Assembly (NCBI RefSeq): GCF_018129085.1
Contig: NZ_JAAGBB010000014.1
Span: 84,206 to 148,205 of the forward strand
Length of the DNA stretch: 64,000 nt
Reading direction: 5' to 3'
From: Plastoroseomonas hellenica
Lineage (GTDB): Bacteria > Pseudomonadota > Alphaproteobacteria > Acetobacterales > Acetobacteraceae
The notes beneath the pieces were generated by a model. That model saw only the letters and a list, made by a program, of their open reading frames with translations, ran no database searches and had not been told where the DNA came from. Made by a program: the position numbers and the translations under genes. Position 1 is the first letter of the stretch. Each line of letters starts with the position of its first letter. Positions 34,685 to 43,117 of this stretch are shown piece by piece.

Positions 34685-35866
34685 ATGCGTATCGCCGATG
34701 TGAAGCAGGCCGTGGTGCCGATCAGCAGCGCCATCGCCAATGCCTATATCGATTTCTCCAAAATGACCGCCTCGGTCGTCGCGGTGACGATCGAGGATGG
34801 CGCCGGCCGCCGCGCCACCGGCTATGGCTTCAACTCCAATGGCCGCTACGCCCAGCCCGGCCTGCTGGCCGAGCGCTTCATCCCGCGCCTGACCGGCACG
34901 ACGGAAGCCGAGATCACCCGCACCGATGGCGGGCTCGACCCGGTCGGCGCCTGGGCCGCGATGATGAAGAACGAGAAGCCCGGCGGCCATGGCGACCGCA
35001 GCGTCGCGGTCGGCGTGCTCGACATGGCGCTCTGGGACGCAGCCGCGAAACTGGAGGGGGTGCCGCTCTGGAAGCTGCTGGCCGATCGCTACCGCGGCGG
35101 CCCGGCCGACGAGACGGCCTGGGTCTATGCCGCCGGCGGCTACTACCATCCCGGCAAGGGCGTCGATGCCCTGGTCGAGGAGATGAAGCGCTACCTCGAC
35201 ATGGGCTACAGCACCGTGAAGATGAAGATCGGCGGCGCCCCCGGCACGCCGCTCAAGGAGGCCCTCGCCGAGGACATGGCGCGGATCGAGGCGGTGGTGA
35301 AGCTGCTCGGCGGCGAAGGGTCCCGCCTCTGCGTCGACGTGAACGGGCGCTTCGGCCTGCACGCCGCGCTGACCTATGCGGCGGCGCTGCAGCCCATGAA
35401 TCTCCGCTGGTACGAGGAGCCGCTGGACCCCCTCGATTTCGCGACGCATGCGACCTTGGCCGAGCATTACCTGCCGCCGATCGCGACCGGCGAGAACCTG
35501 TTCTCCATGCTCGACGCGCGGAACCTGATCCGCCATGGCGGGTTGCGGCCGGACCGCGACATCCTGCAATTCGACCCGGCGCTGTCCTACGGCCTGGTCG
35601 AATATCTCCGCACGCTCGAGATGATGGCGGCCCATGGCTGGTCGCCGCGCCGCTGCGTGCCCCATGGCGGCCACCAGTTCGCGCTCAATATCGCCGTCGG
35701 GCTCGGCCTCGGCGGCAATGAGAGCTATCCGGAGGTCTTCGCGCCCTTCGGCGGCTTCGCCGACGACACGCCGGTCACGGACAGCCGCATCCGCATGCCG
35801 ACCATCCCGGGCATCGGCTTCGAAGCGAAGTCGGCGCTCTGGGCGGTGCTCAAGGATCTCGCTTGA
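34685..35866 (+). CDS. tarD: D(-)-tartrate dehydratase, enolase superfamily
   Basis: A 393-residue member of the mandelate racemase/enolase superfamily that closely recalls the Bradyrhizobium D-tartrate dehydratase, which converts D-tartrate to oxaloacetate. Matching blocks are NAYIDFSKMTASVVAV, NEKPGGHGDRSVAVG and YAAGGYYHPGKG. The catalytic KxK is KMK (179-181). Likely Mg ligands are D218, E244 and E270, and the catalytic histidine is near H327. There is a short insertion (GTPLKEAL) after KMKIGGAP compared with the remembered enzyme. A good Shine-Dalgarno (GAGGAGA) precedes the ATG. Confidence 0.85.
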   Translation: MRIADVKQAVVPISSAIANAYIDFSKMTASVVAVTIEDGAGRRATGYGFNSNGRYAQPGLLAERFIPRLTGTTEAEITRTDGGLDPVGAWAAMMKNEKPGGHGDRSVAVGVLDMALWDAAAKLEGVPLWKLLADRYRGGPADETAWVYAAGGYYHPGKGVDALVEEMKRYLDMGYSTVKMKIGGAPGTPLKEALAEDMARIEAVVKLLGGEGSRLCVDVNGRFGLHAALTYAAALQPMNLRWYEEPLDPLDFATHATLAEHYLPPIATGENLFSMLDARNLIRHGGLRPDRDILQFDPALSYGLVEYLRTLEMMAAHGWSPRRCVPHGGHQFALNIAVGLGLGGNESYPEVFAPFGGFADDTPVTDSRIRMPTIPGIGFEAKSALWAVLKDLA

Positions 35867-36525
35867 GCGATGCCAGCCTGATCGCCGCGACCGCCGCGCG
35901 CTATGCCGGCGCCGGCCGCTTCGCCCAGGGTTTTGTCAGTGGCAAGCTGCGCCGGGACCCGGCGACGGCGGCTATCCTGGCGCTCGGCGCTGACGGCTTC
36001 GGCCATCTGCTCGATCTCGGTTGCGGGCGTGGGCAGCTCGCGCTCGCGCTGCTGCTGGCGGGCCATGCGACTGATGTCACCGGGCTCGACCGCGCCGGCA
36101 GCAAGATCGCGGATGCGGCGCGCGCAGCGGAGGGCCTGGCGGCGCGCTTCGAAGCCGCCGACCTCGCCACCGCGCCGCTGCCCGATTGCGACACCGCGAT
36201 GCTGATCGACGTGCTGTACCAGATGCCGGGAGGGTTGCAGCGCGACCTGCTGACCCGCGTCGCGCGCGTGGCGCGGCGACGGGTGCTGATCCGCGCCTTC
36301 GACCCGGACCGCGGCTGGCGCAGCGCGGTCGGGTTCGCGATGGAAGGCGCCGGCCGTCTACTGCGCGGGGAGATCCGCCGCGCAGCGATCGCGCCGCTGC
36401 CGCTGCCCGCACTCGCAGCACCCCTGCAAGCCGCGGGCTTCGCGGTTCGCATCACCCCTTGCTGGCAGGGCACGCCATTGCCCAATGTGCTGCTGGTCGC
36501 GGAGCGTCAGCCGGATGCGTCATAG
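35863..36525 (+). CDS. Class I SAM-dependent methyltransferase
   Basis: A 220-residue methyltransferase with the SAM-binding motif LLDLGCGRGQLALALLLAG (about residues 48-66), acidic residue D76 in TGLDRAG after beta strand 2, and DTAMLIDVLYQMP (about 109-121). It starts with TTG overlapping the tarD stop as TTGA, so it is translationally coupled to tarD, although a link in function is not obvious. It overlaps the following outer-membrane protein gene by 11 bp. The fold resembles small-molecule methyltransferases; the substrate is unknown. Confidence 0.83.
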   Translation: MSDASLIAATAARYAGAGRFAQGFVSGKLRRDPATAAILALGADGFGHLLDLGCGRGQLALALLLAGHATDVTGLDRAGSKIADAARAAEGLAARFEAADLATAPLPDCDTAMLIDVLYQMPGGLQRDLLTRVARVARRRVLIRAFDPDRGWRSAVGFAMEGAGRLLRGEIRRAAIAPLPLPALAAPLQAAGFAVRITPCWQGTPLPNVLLVAERQPDAS

Positions 36526-37372
36526 CCATGTCATGCTTGCCATGCTTCTCCTGCTCGCCTCCGGCGCCGCTGCGGCGCAGGAGGTGCGGCGCCCGGTGCT
36601 GGAGCTCGGCCTCATCGGCGGCGGCGGCCATGTCCCGGATTATCCGGCGGCCGATGAAGGGCGGCTGCGCGGCATCATCGCGCCCTTCCTGATCTATCGC
36701 GGTGAGATCTTCCGCAGCGACGACCAGGGGGCGCGGCTGCGCGCGCTCAGGGGCGAGGATTTCGAGTTCTCGCTCAGCGCCTCCGGCTCCTTCCCGGTTT
36801 CCTCGGACGACAATGACGCACGGCGCGGCATGCCCGATCTCGATTGGATGGGCGAAATCGGGCCGACGCTCCGCCTCACGCTCTGGCGGGCCGGCGATGC
36901 CGCGTCGCCGCGCCGCATCCTGCTGGAGACGCCGGTGCGCGCGGTCTTCTCGACCGATTTCCGCTCCATCAGCCATCGCGGCTTCACCTTCGCGCCCGAC
37001 ATCGCCTTCGAGGCACGCAACTTCGTGCTGCCGAATGCCCGGCTGCGCGCCGGGATCGGCGTCACCTTCGGTGATCACCGCTTCATGGATTATTTCTACG
37101 GCGTCGCCCCGGAATTCGCCCGGCCGGGCCGCCCGGCCCATGACGCGCGCGCCGGCTATCTCGGCGCGCGGGCCAGCTTCTCCTACCGGGTGCCGATCAC
37201 CGAACGCATCGCCGTCGTCGCCGGCGCCCGTGTCGAGTATTTCGGCGCCGCGTCCAATCGCGACAGCCCGCTGTTCCGCCGGGACTGGAACCTCTCGGTC
37301 GCCGCCGGCTTCTCCTGGTCGCTCTGGCGGTCCGAAGCGACCGTTGCCGTCGACGACGATCCCTTCGACTGA
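36515..37372 (+). CDS. MipA/OmpV family outer-membrane protein
   Basis: A 285-residue protein with a Sec signal (MRHSHVMLAMLLLLASGAAAAQ) and a beta-barrel pattern: GGGGHVPDYPAADEGRL near the start, then alternating strands to a C-terminal aromatic-rich WNLSVAAGFSWSLW. The family (PF06629) includes MltA-interacting MipA and OmpV. It is probably an outer-membrane barrel with a scaffold or osmotic role. The start at 36515 overlaps the methyltransferase end; a longer reading from 36485 would add a non-signal-like prefix. Confidence 0.87.
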   Translation: MRHSHVMLAMLLLLASGAAAAQEVRRPVLELGLIGGGGHVPDYPAADEGRLRGIIAPFLIYRGEIFRSDDQGARLRALRGEDFEFSLSASGSFPVSSDDNDARRGMPDLDWMGEIGPTLRLTLWRAGDAASPRRILLETPVRAVFSTDFRSISHRGFTFAPDIAFEARNFVLPNARLRAGIGVTFGDHRFMDYFYGVAPEFARPGRPAHDARAGYLGARASFSYRVPITERIAVVAGARVEYFGAASNRDSPLFRRDWNLSVAAGFSWSLWRSEATVAVDDDPFD

Positions 37373-37381
37373 CCGGGCCCG

Positions 37382-38629
37382 ATGTCCGCCAAGCTCACCC
37401 TCCTCCTCGTCGCACTCCTGCTCGTGCTGCTGCCCTGGGCCCTCTGGCGCATCGCGGCGGTCCGCGCGGTGGCGCCGCTCGCGGTGGTGCAGATCCTGGC
37501 CGGCATCGCGCTCGGCCCCTCGCTCCTCGGGCGGCTGGCGCCGGAGCTGCATGCGGCGCTGTTCACGCCCACGGCACTCGCGGCGGTGAACGGATTGTCG
37601 GCGATCGGCGTGCTGCTCTTCGTCTTCGTCTCCGGCATGCATCTCGACATCGGCGCGCTGCGGCGCGATGGCCGCGGGCTGCCGGCGCTCGCCCTCGGCT
37701 CCTTCGCGCTGCCGCTCGCCCTCGGCGCCGGGCTCGGGGTCTGGGTCGCGGCCGCGGTGCCGGGTGCGCTCGGCCCGCGCGGCGGGCTGCCGGTCTTCGT
37801 GCTGGGTTTCGCGATCTGCATCGCGGTCACCGCGCTGCCGGTGCTGGCGGCGATCCTGAAGGAGCTCGGGCTGATCGGCACCCGCCTGGGTCAGACCGCG
37901 CTCGCCGTCGCGGCACTGAACGATGCCGCGCTCTGGGTGGTGCTGGCGGTGCTGCTGGCGCTGGTCGCCGAAAGCGGGTTCGGCGTCGGCGCCACCCTGG
38001 CGCTGACGGCGGGCTGGGCAGCGCTGATGCTCGGCGCGGTGCGGCCGCTGCTGGCACTGATGGCCCGCGGACCGGGCGGGGAAGCGCGCATGCTGACGCT
38101 CGGTGCCGCCACGGCGCTGGCGGCGGCGGCCAGCGCGGAGGCGATCGGCCTCGACTTCATCCTGGGCGGCTTCGTCGCCGGCGCCATCATGCCGCCCGGG
38201 GCCCGCGCCGCGCTGATCGCGAAGATCGAGCCGGTGACCGTCACCGTGCTGCTGCCCTTCTTCTTCATGGCGAGCGGCCTCGCGACCGCGATCGATCCTG
38301 CCTCCGGCGCTTTCCTGTCGGTGATGCTGCTGGCGACGGCGGCGACCATCCTCGGCAAGGTGGCGGGCATCGCCCTGCCGGCGCGCCGCGCCGGCGAAAG
38401 CTGGGCCTTCGCGCTCGCCCTCGGCGTCATGATGCAGACCAAAGGGCTGATGGAGGTCGTGGTGCTGACGGTGCTGCACCAAGCCGGACTGATCGGCGGC
38501 ACGGTCTTCTCCGCCCTGATCGCCATGGCGGTGATCTGCACGGTGATTCCGGGGGCCCTAACCCGGGCGCTGGCGCGGCGGGCGGTTCAGAGCCTGCCGG
38601 CGAAGAGCGGCGCATCGGCCGCGAGCTGA
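37382..38629 (+). CDS. Cation:proton antiporter, CPA2/Kef-like
   Basis: A 415-residue membrane protein with about 12 helices and no C-terminal RCK domain. LAGIALGPSLLGRLAPEL (about residues 40-57), LLFVFVSGMHLDIGALRR and AVAALNDAALWVVLAVLL (about 177-194) are typical. The last shows the conserved ND/DD acidic site in the ion path. It exchanges Na+ or K+ for H+ across the inner membrane. The 3' end overlaps the convergent deacetylase gene by 43 bp. Confidence 0.88.
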   Translation: MSAKLTLLLVALLLVLLPWALWRIAAVRAVAPLAVVQILAGIALGPSLLGRLAPELHAALFTPTALAAVNGLSAIGVLLFVFVSGMHLDIGALRRDGRGLPALALGSFALPLALGAGLGVWVAAAVPGALGPRGGLPVFVLGFAICIAVTALPVLAAILKELGLIGTRLGQTALAVAALNDAALWVVLAVLLALVAESGFGVGATLALTAGWAALMLGAVRPLLALMARGPGGEARMLTLGAATALAAAASAEAIGLDFILGGFVAGAIMPPGARAALIAKIEPVTVTVLLPFFFMASGLATAIDPASGAFLSVMLLATAATILGKVAGIALPARRAGESWAFALALGVMMQTKGLMEVVVLTVLHQAGLIGGTVFSALIAMAVICTVIPGALTRALARRAVQSLPAKSGASAAS

Positions 38630-39495
38630 TCCAGCCGTTCGACGAAGGGGCGGGACTGGCGGCCGTCCAGCAACCCGGTCAGCCGCGGCGCCGCCACGTC
38701 CCGGTTGCAGCGCAGAAACAGCCGCGCCAGCAGCCCTCGATCGCTGTGCCCGGCCCCGGCCCGCGCCGTGTCCACGTCATAAGGGTGGCAATAGGACCAA
38801 AGCCCCTGGGCGTCCCGGTTCTGTTCCGAGAACTGCCGCAACCGCCAGGGCGGCAGGTAGCGGAGATACATCCCGCCCAGGAAAGGCAGCCCGAGCGGCC
38901 CGAGCCGTCCCAGCGGCACCGGGATCTCCAGCAGGCCGGAGGCGAAGCGGAAGGGCCGCCGCGGCGCCCCCGGCCAGCCATGCATCGGGTTCCAGGCCGG
39001 CACCACGGAAGAGGAGTAGCGGAACCCGGCTTCCGTCAGCACCGCCGCCGCCCAGGCGCTGCGCCGGGTCAGCGAGAACATCGGCGCCCGGAAGCCCAGG
39101 ACCGGCCGGCCCGAGAGATCCTCCAGCAGCCGCTTGGCCTCGGTCAGTTCGGCGAGCAGCGTGGCCGGGGAGCCGTGTTCCAGCGCCCGATGGTACAGCC
39201 CGTGGCAGGCCACCTCATGCCCCCGCGCCGCGATCTCCTGGACGAGGTCGGGGCGCCGGGCCGCGAGCACGCCCAGGATGAAGAATGTGCCGTGCCCGCC
39301 GCCGGCCTCGAGCAGGTCCATCAGCCGGCGGGTCATGATGACGCAATCGCGATCATCCGCCGGATTCTCGGGCTCGACATCCACGGTGAAGGTCAGCTCG
39401 GCCGGCAGCTCGGCGAACAGGCGCGCGGCGCCGGTGGCTGCCCTTGTTTGGCCACTTGGCGCTTGATATCCTTGGTATCCAGTGGAGGCGGTCAT
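38587..39495 (-). CDS. Polysaccharide deacetylase family protein (NodB homology domain)
   Basis: A 302-residue protein; no signal peptide is visible. NodB motifs are the catalytic-base segment TFTVDVEPENP (about residues 40-50), the metal-binding HEVACHGLYHRAL (about 99-111) and GFRAPMFSLT. These enzymes remove N-acetyl groups from glycans. The N-terminus has a tandem GYQGYQ. It diverges from the acyl carrier gene that opens the polyene-like operon across 169 bp, so its glycan or glycolipid substrate may belong to that pathway (inference). Confidence 0.85.
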   Translation of the reverse strand: MTASTGYQGYQAPSGQTRAATGAARLFAELPAELTFTVDVEPENPADDRDCVIMTRRLMDLLEAGGGHGTFFILGVLAARRPDLVQEIAARGHEVACHGLYHRALEHGSPATLLAELTEAKRLLEDLSGRPVLGFRAPMFSLTRRSAWAAAVLTEAGFRYSSSVVPAWNPMHGWPGAPRRPFRFASGLLEIPVPLGRLGPLGLPFLGGMYLRYLPPWRLRQFSEQNRDAQGLWSYCHPYDVDTARAGAGHSDRGLLARLFLRCNRDVAAPRLTGLLDGRQSRPFVERLDQLAADAPLFAGRL

Positions 39496-39558
39496 GCGTT
39501 TTCCGCTTTCGGATCGGGCCGCATCTCTGGGTTGGCGTCGTTCGTTGCTCGTTCGTGA

Positions 39559-39583
39559 GATGGAGCCCCTCGGCTGCTCCATC
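39559..39583. promoter_or_regulatory. Inverted repeat in the divergent promoter region of the polyene-like operon
   Basis: GATGGAGC (39559-39566) and GCTCCATC (39576-39583) pair perfectly with a 9-nt gap. Just before it the 7-mer CGTTCGT is repeated directly (39538-39556 region). The position between divergent genes fits an operator; its regulator is unknown. Confidence 0.35.
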
Positions 39584-39664
39584 AAACGGGCTCCGGATGA
39601 CGCGACGCGGGCGGCTTGGCAAGCGGCGTGACCGGGAATGGTGCCGGCGGACAGGAGAACGTCC

Positions 39665-39931
39665 TTGAGTGCGAGCCTTGCCCTGGAAGCCGAGATGGCC
39701 AGGCTGATCGTTGAATCCCTCCATCTCGACGTGGATGCCGACGGCATCGACCCGGACGCCCCCCTGTTCGGGGAGGGGCTCGGCCTCGATTCGATCGACG
39801 CGCTGGAGATCGCGCTGGCCATCTCCAGGCGCTACGGCTTCCAGCTCCGTTCCGATGACGAACGCAATCACCGCATCTTCGCGAGCCTCCGGGCGTTGTC
39901 CGGCCATGTCGAGAAGAACCGGACGCGGTGA
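39665..39931 (+). CDS. Acyl carrier protein of the aryl-polyene-like cluster
   Basis: An 88-residue acyl carrier protein. GEGLGLDSIDALEIAL places the phosphopantetheine-accepting serine at S43. I prefer the TTG start at 39665, preceded by AGGAG at about 39653, over an ATG at 39638. It holds the growing chain for the ketosynthase, reductase and dehydratases encoded downstream. Aryl-polyene clusters usually have two carrier proteins; here only one is seen. First gene of an operon with nearly all junctions overlapping. Confidence 0.9.
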   Translation: MSASLALEAEMARLIVESLHLDVDADGIDPDAPLFGEGLGLDSIDALEIALAISRRYGFQLRSDDERNHRIFASLRALSGHVEKNRTR

Positions 39932-39986
39932 GAGCCCGATGCCCAGCCAGACCATCTCCGCCCCTTTCCCATACGGGCTCTGAGGC

Positions 39987-40583
39987 ATGGCATCGCCGCT
40001 GATCGCGCGGCTCTGGTTGACCGTGCCGCTGGCCGGGGCCGGCATCGCATTGCGCGTCGCGGGGCAGGTCCATTGGGCCGCTGCGGCCGAGATCGCGCTG
40101 GTCAGCGCCGCCATTTTCCCCTCCCGCCGCCTGCCGGTGCTGGCCGCGGTCGCCGCTGTTACCGCCGGGCTGGCGCTCGCGCTGATGCGGCCGGGGGCGC
40201 CGGAGCTGGTCTTCAGCGCCTTGCCGCTGGTCGCCGACCTGTTGCTCGGCCTGCATTTCGGCGCCACCCTCGGCCCCGGGCGGGAAGCGCTGATCCATCG
40301 CTACATCCGCGCCGAGCAGGGCCGGGTGCCGCCCGAATGCGTCCGCTACGCCTGGCGGCTGACCGCGCTTTGGACCCTGGCTTTCGTCGGCTTCGGCCTG
40401 GTGCAGGCGCTGGCCCTGGTCGGGATCGGCCTGACCCCGCTTCAGGGCCTGTGGCTGCAGGCAGCGCTGATGCCGACCCTGTTCCTCGGCGAGCATCTGG
40501 TGCGGGCACGGCTCTTCCCGGCGCTGCCGGCATCTCCCGTCAGCACCATCCGCAGCATCCTCAGGGCATCCCATGCCGGCTGA
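39987..40583 (+). CDS. COG4648-like integral membrane protein
   Basis: A 198-residue protein with about six hydrophobic segments. Proteins of this type, of unknown function, are regularly found between the carrier protein and the AMP-ligase in aryl-polyene clusters. Features include RFGATLGPGREALIHRYI-like FGATLGPGREALIHRYIRAE (about residues 91-110). It may anchor or move the lipid product. It overlaps the following ligase gene by 11 bp. Confidence 0.72.
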   Translation: MASPLIARLWLTVPLAGAGIALRVAGQVHWAAAAEIALVSAAIFPSRRLPVLAAVAAVTAGLALALMRPGAPELVFSALPLVADLLLGLHFGATLGPGREALIHRYIRAEQGRVPPECVRYAWRLTALWTLAFVGFGLVQALALVGIGLTPLQGLWLQAALMPTLFLGEHLVRARLFPALPASPVSTIRSILRASHAG

Positions 40584-41904
40584 CCACCTGAAGCTGACCG
40601 AACGCGCGCCGGAGGAGGTGCTGTATCGCCGCGGGCCGGAGGCGATCACCGTCGCCGGCTTCCTGGCCGATGTCATGGCGACCGCGGCACTGCTGCCGGC
40701 CCGCGGCCCGGTCGCGAACCTCTGCACCGATCGCTACCTGGCCCTGGTCGGCTTCGCGGCCGCGCTGGTCGCGGGCCATACGACGCTCCTGTCCGCCGAC
40801 CGTTCCCCGCGGCGGCTGCGCGAGCTGGCGGAAAGCCACGCCGCGACCATCGCGCTGGCCGAAGCGGCGGAGCCGGGCTGGGCGCTGCCGGTCCTGACGC
40901 CCCGCCGGGCGGGTGCCGTCTTCAGGGGCGCGGTTCCCGCCTTCCCGGCCGACATGATCGCCGCCATCGCCTTCACCTCCGGCAGCACCGGGGAACCGAC
41001 CCCGCATGTGAAGCCCTGGGGGTCCCTGGTGCGGCATGCCCGGACCGCCGCCACGCGCTTCGGGCTGCGGCACGGGGACGGCGCCCCCGCGACCCTGGTC
41101 GCGACGGTGCCGCCGCAGCACATGTACGGCTTCGAGACCACCATGATGGTGCCGCTGGTCAGCGCCGCGGCGGGCTTCTCGGGCCCGAACTTCTACCCCT
41201 CCGACATCGCCGACGGGCTGGCGCAGGCGCCGGGCCGGCGCATCCTGATCACGACGCCTTTGCAGATGCGCGCCCAGCTCGAAGCCGCGGCGCCGCTGCC
41301 GCCGATCGATGCCGTGATCTCGGCCACCGCCCCGCTCGGGGTCGGGATCGCCGCCCAGGCGGAGCGCGCCTGGAACACCCGGGTGCTGGAGATCTACGGC
41401 GCCACCGAGGCGGGTTCGCTGGCCTCCCGCCGGACGCTGGATGGTGATGCCTGGCTGCCCTATCCCGAGATCCGCTTCGCGATCGAGGGCCGCTGCGCCA
41501 TCGTCGATGTGCCGGGCCTGCCGCACCGCGTGCCGCTGGCCGATGAGCTGGAGCCACTCACCGGCACCGCCTTCCGCCTGCTCGGCCGGCGGACCGACAT
41601 CGTGAAGCTGGCGGGCAAGCGCGCATCGCTCGCCGGGCTCAACCGGATCCTGACCGGGATCGAGGGTGTGCGCGACGGCGTCTTCCTGCCGCCCGAGGAC
41701 CTGGACCGCAATCCGGCCGCCCGGCTCTGCGCCTTCGTCGTGGCGCCGGGCCGGTCCGCCGAGCAAATCATCGCGGCGCTGCGCGAGCGGGTGGAGAGCG
41801 TCTTCCTGCCGCGCCCGGTGCTCATGGTGCCCTCCCTACCGCGCGATGCGCTCGGCAAGCTCTCGCAGCGCGCGCTGGGCGCGCTCCGCGGGCAGAGCCC
41901 GTGA
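40573..41904 (+). CDS. AMP-dependent acyl/aryl synthetase (ApeH-like)
   Basis: A 443-residue adenylating enzyme. The P-loop is AFTSGSTGEPTPHVKPW (about residues 134-150), the A5 motif is YGATEAGSLASR (about 275-286) and the hinge is GRRTDIVKLAGKRASL. It should activate an aromatic or fatty acid and load it on the carrier protein as the starter unit. The N-terminal part is short compared with stand-alone CoA ligases, as is usual in aryl-polyene clusters. Coupled at both ends by overlaps. Confidence 0.86.
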   Translation: MPADHLKLTERAPEEVLYRRGPEAITVAGFLADVMATAALLPARGPVANLCTDRYLALVGFAAALVAGHTTLLSADRSPRRLRELAESHAATIALAEAAEPGWALPVLTPRRAGAVFRGAVPAFPADMIAAIAFTSGSTGEPTPHVKPWGSLVRHARTAATRFGLRHGDGAPATLVATVPPQHMYGFETTMMVPLVSAAAGFSGPNFYPSDIADGLAQAPGRRILITTPLQMRAQLEAAAPLPPIDAVISATAPLGVGIAAQAERAWNTRVLEIYGATEAGSLASRRTLDGDAWLPYPEIRFAIEGRCAIVDVPGLPHRVPLADELEPLTGTAFRLLGRRTDIVKLAGKRASLAGLNRILTGIEGVRDGVFLPPEDLDRNPAARLCAFVVAPGRSAEQIIAALRERVESVFLPRPVLMVPSLPRDALGKLSQRALGALRGQSP

Positions 41905-42218
41905 CCGCCTCCGGCGCCGAAGCCGGCTTCACGGTCCCATCGGCGCATCCCAGCCTGCCCGGCCATTTCCCGGGGCATCCGCTGGTGCCGGCGGTGGTGC
42001 TGATCGACCTGGCGACCGAGGCGGCCCGGCATGCCTTCGCGCTCGGCCCATTGATCGCGATCACGCGCGGCAAGTTCCAGGCGCCGGTGCGGCCGGGGGA
42101 GGCGGTGGTGCTCCGCTTCACCCGCCGCGGCGACGCCACGGTCGGCATCGCGGGGCTGCGCGGCGGCACCCCCGCCTTTTCGATTGACGCCGAATTCGCA
42201 CCAGGCGCGCCTGTGTGA
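41901..42218 (+). CDS. Hotdog-fold dehydratase/thioesterase, ApeI/FabZ-like
   Basis: A 105-residue single hotdog domain. HPSLPGHFPGHPLVPAVVL (residues 16-34) contains H22 and H26 and the GHFPGHP motif of FabA/FabZ dehydratases. It would dehydrate 3-hydroxyacyl-ACP during polyene synthesis. With the second dehydratase at 47955 the cluster has two, as in known aryl-polyene clusters. It starts in a 4-bp overlap with the ligase. Confidence 0.83.
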   Translation: MTASGAEAGFTVPSAHPSLPGHFPGHPLVPAVVLIDLATEAARHAFALGPLIAITRGKFQAPVRPGEAVVLRFTRRGDATVGIAGLRGGTPAFSIDAEFAPGAPV

Positions 42219-43117
42219 CCTGGACCACCCAACGCCAGCGCGGCAGTGCCGGCCCGCTGCGGCTGATGGCGGCGGTGGCGCTCGGCCTCGGCTGGCGCGC
42301 CGCGCATGTGCTGCTCCATCCCGTGACGCTGGTCTATCTGCTGTCCTCCCCGTCGCGGATGCGCCGGGCGTCGCGCCGCTACCTGGCGCGCGCGCTCGGG
42401 CGGCCGGCGCATTGGGGCGATCTCTGGCGGCTCTATTTCAGCTTCGCCGCGACCTTGCTCGATCGCGCCTTCCTGCTGACCGGCCGCACCGACCGCTATC
42501 AGTTCACCATCGAGGGGCTGGAGGCGATGCACGCGCATGCCGCGGCCGGGCGCGGCTGCGTGCTGCTCGGCGCCCATATCGGCAGCTTCGACGCGCTGCG
42601 CAGCATCGGCGGCGCCGATGCCTCGGTCGAGATCCGCGTGCTGATGCACCGGCACATGGCGGATGCCGCGCATGCGCTGTTCAACGCCCTCGACCCCTCC
42701 CGCGCCGCCAGCATCATCACGCTCGGCGATCCCGCGGCGATGATCGAGGCCAGCGAATGCCTGGAGCGCGGCGGCGTCATCGGCATCCTCGGCGACCGTG
42801 CGCCGCGTGGGGAACGCATGATCGCGGTGCCCTTCCTCGGGCGCGACGCGCCCTTCCCCGGCGGGCCGCTGCAACTGGCGGCGATCCTCGGCGCGCCGGT
42901 GCTGCTCTGCTTCGGCCTCTGGCTCGGGCCGCGCCGCTATGCGCTGCGCTTCGAGCCCTTCGCGGAGCGAGTAACCCTCGACCGCGCCAACCGCGATGCA
43001 GCGCTCACCGCCTGGCTCACGCGCTATGCCGCGCGGCTCGCCGAGCTGTGTCGCGCGCATCCCTATAACTGGTTCAACTTCTACGACTTCTGGCAGGAAG
43101 AGGAGGCAGGCCCGTGA
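42215..43117 (+). CDS. LpxL/HtrB-type lipid acyltransferase
   Basis: A 300-residue acyltransferase. The catalytic HX4D is H121-D126 (GAHIGSFDALR), followed by GDRAPRGERMIAVPFLG and FPGGPLQLAAILGAPVLLC. A hydrophobic N-terminal segment would anchor it to the inner membrane. In aryl-polyene clusters this activity joins the product to a lipid or sugar-lipid. In some clusters it is fused to a GT2 glycosyltransferase, and here the GT2 lies separately at 49092. GTG start overlapping the previous stop. Confidence 0.86.
   Translation: MTWTTQRQRGSAGPLRLMAAVALGLGWRAAHVLLHPVTLVYLLSSPSRMRRASRRYLARALGRPAHWGDLWRLYFSFAATLLDRAFLLTGRTDRYQFTIEGLEAMHAHAAAGRGCVLLGAHIGSFDALRSIGGADASVEIRVLMHRHMADAAHALFNALDPSRAASIITLGDPAAMIEASECLERGGVIGILGDRAPRGERMIAVPFLGRDAPFPGGPLQLAAILGAPVLLCFGLWLGPRRYALRFEPFAERVTLDRANRDAALTAWLTRYAARLAELCRAHPYNWFNFYDFWQEEEAGP

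Noticed and set aside
37073..37080. GTGATCAC inside the MipA/OmpV gene as a further GntR site
   Set aside because: It is an 8-bp coding coincidence without the flanking bases of the 55265 and 56104 sites.
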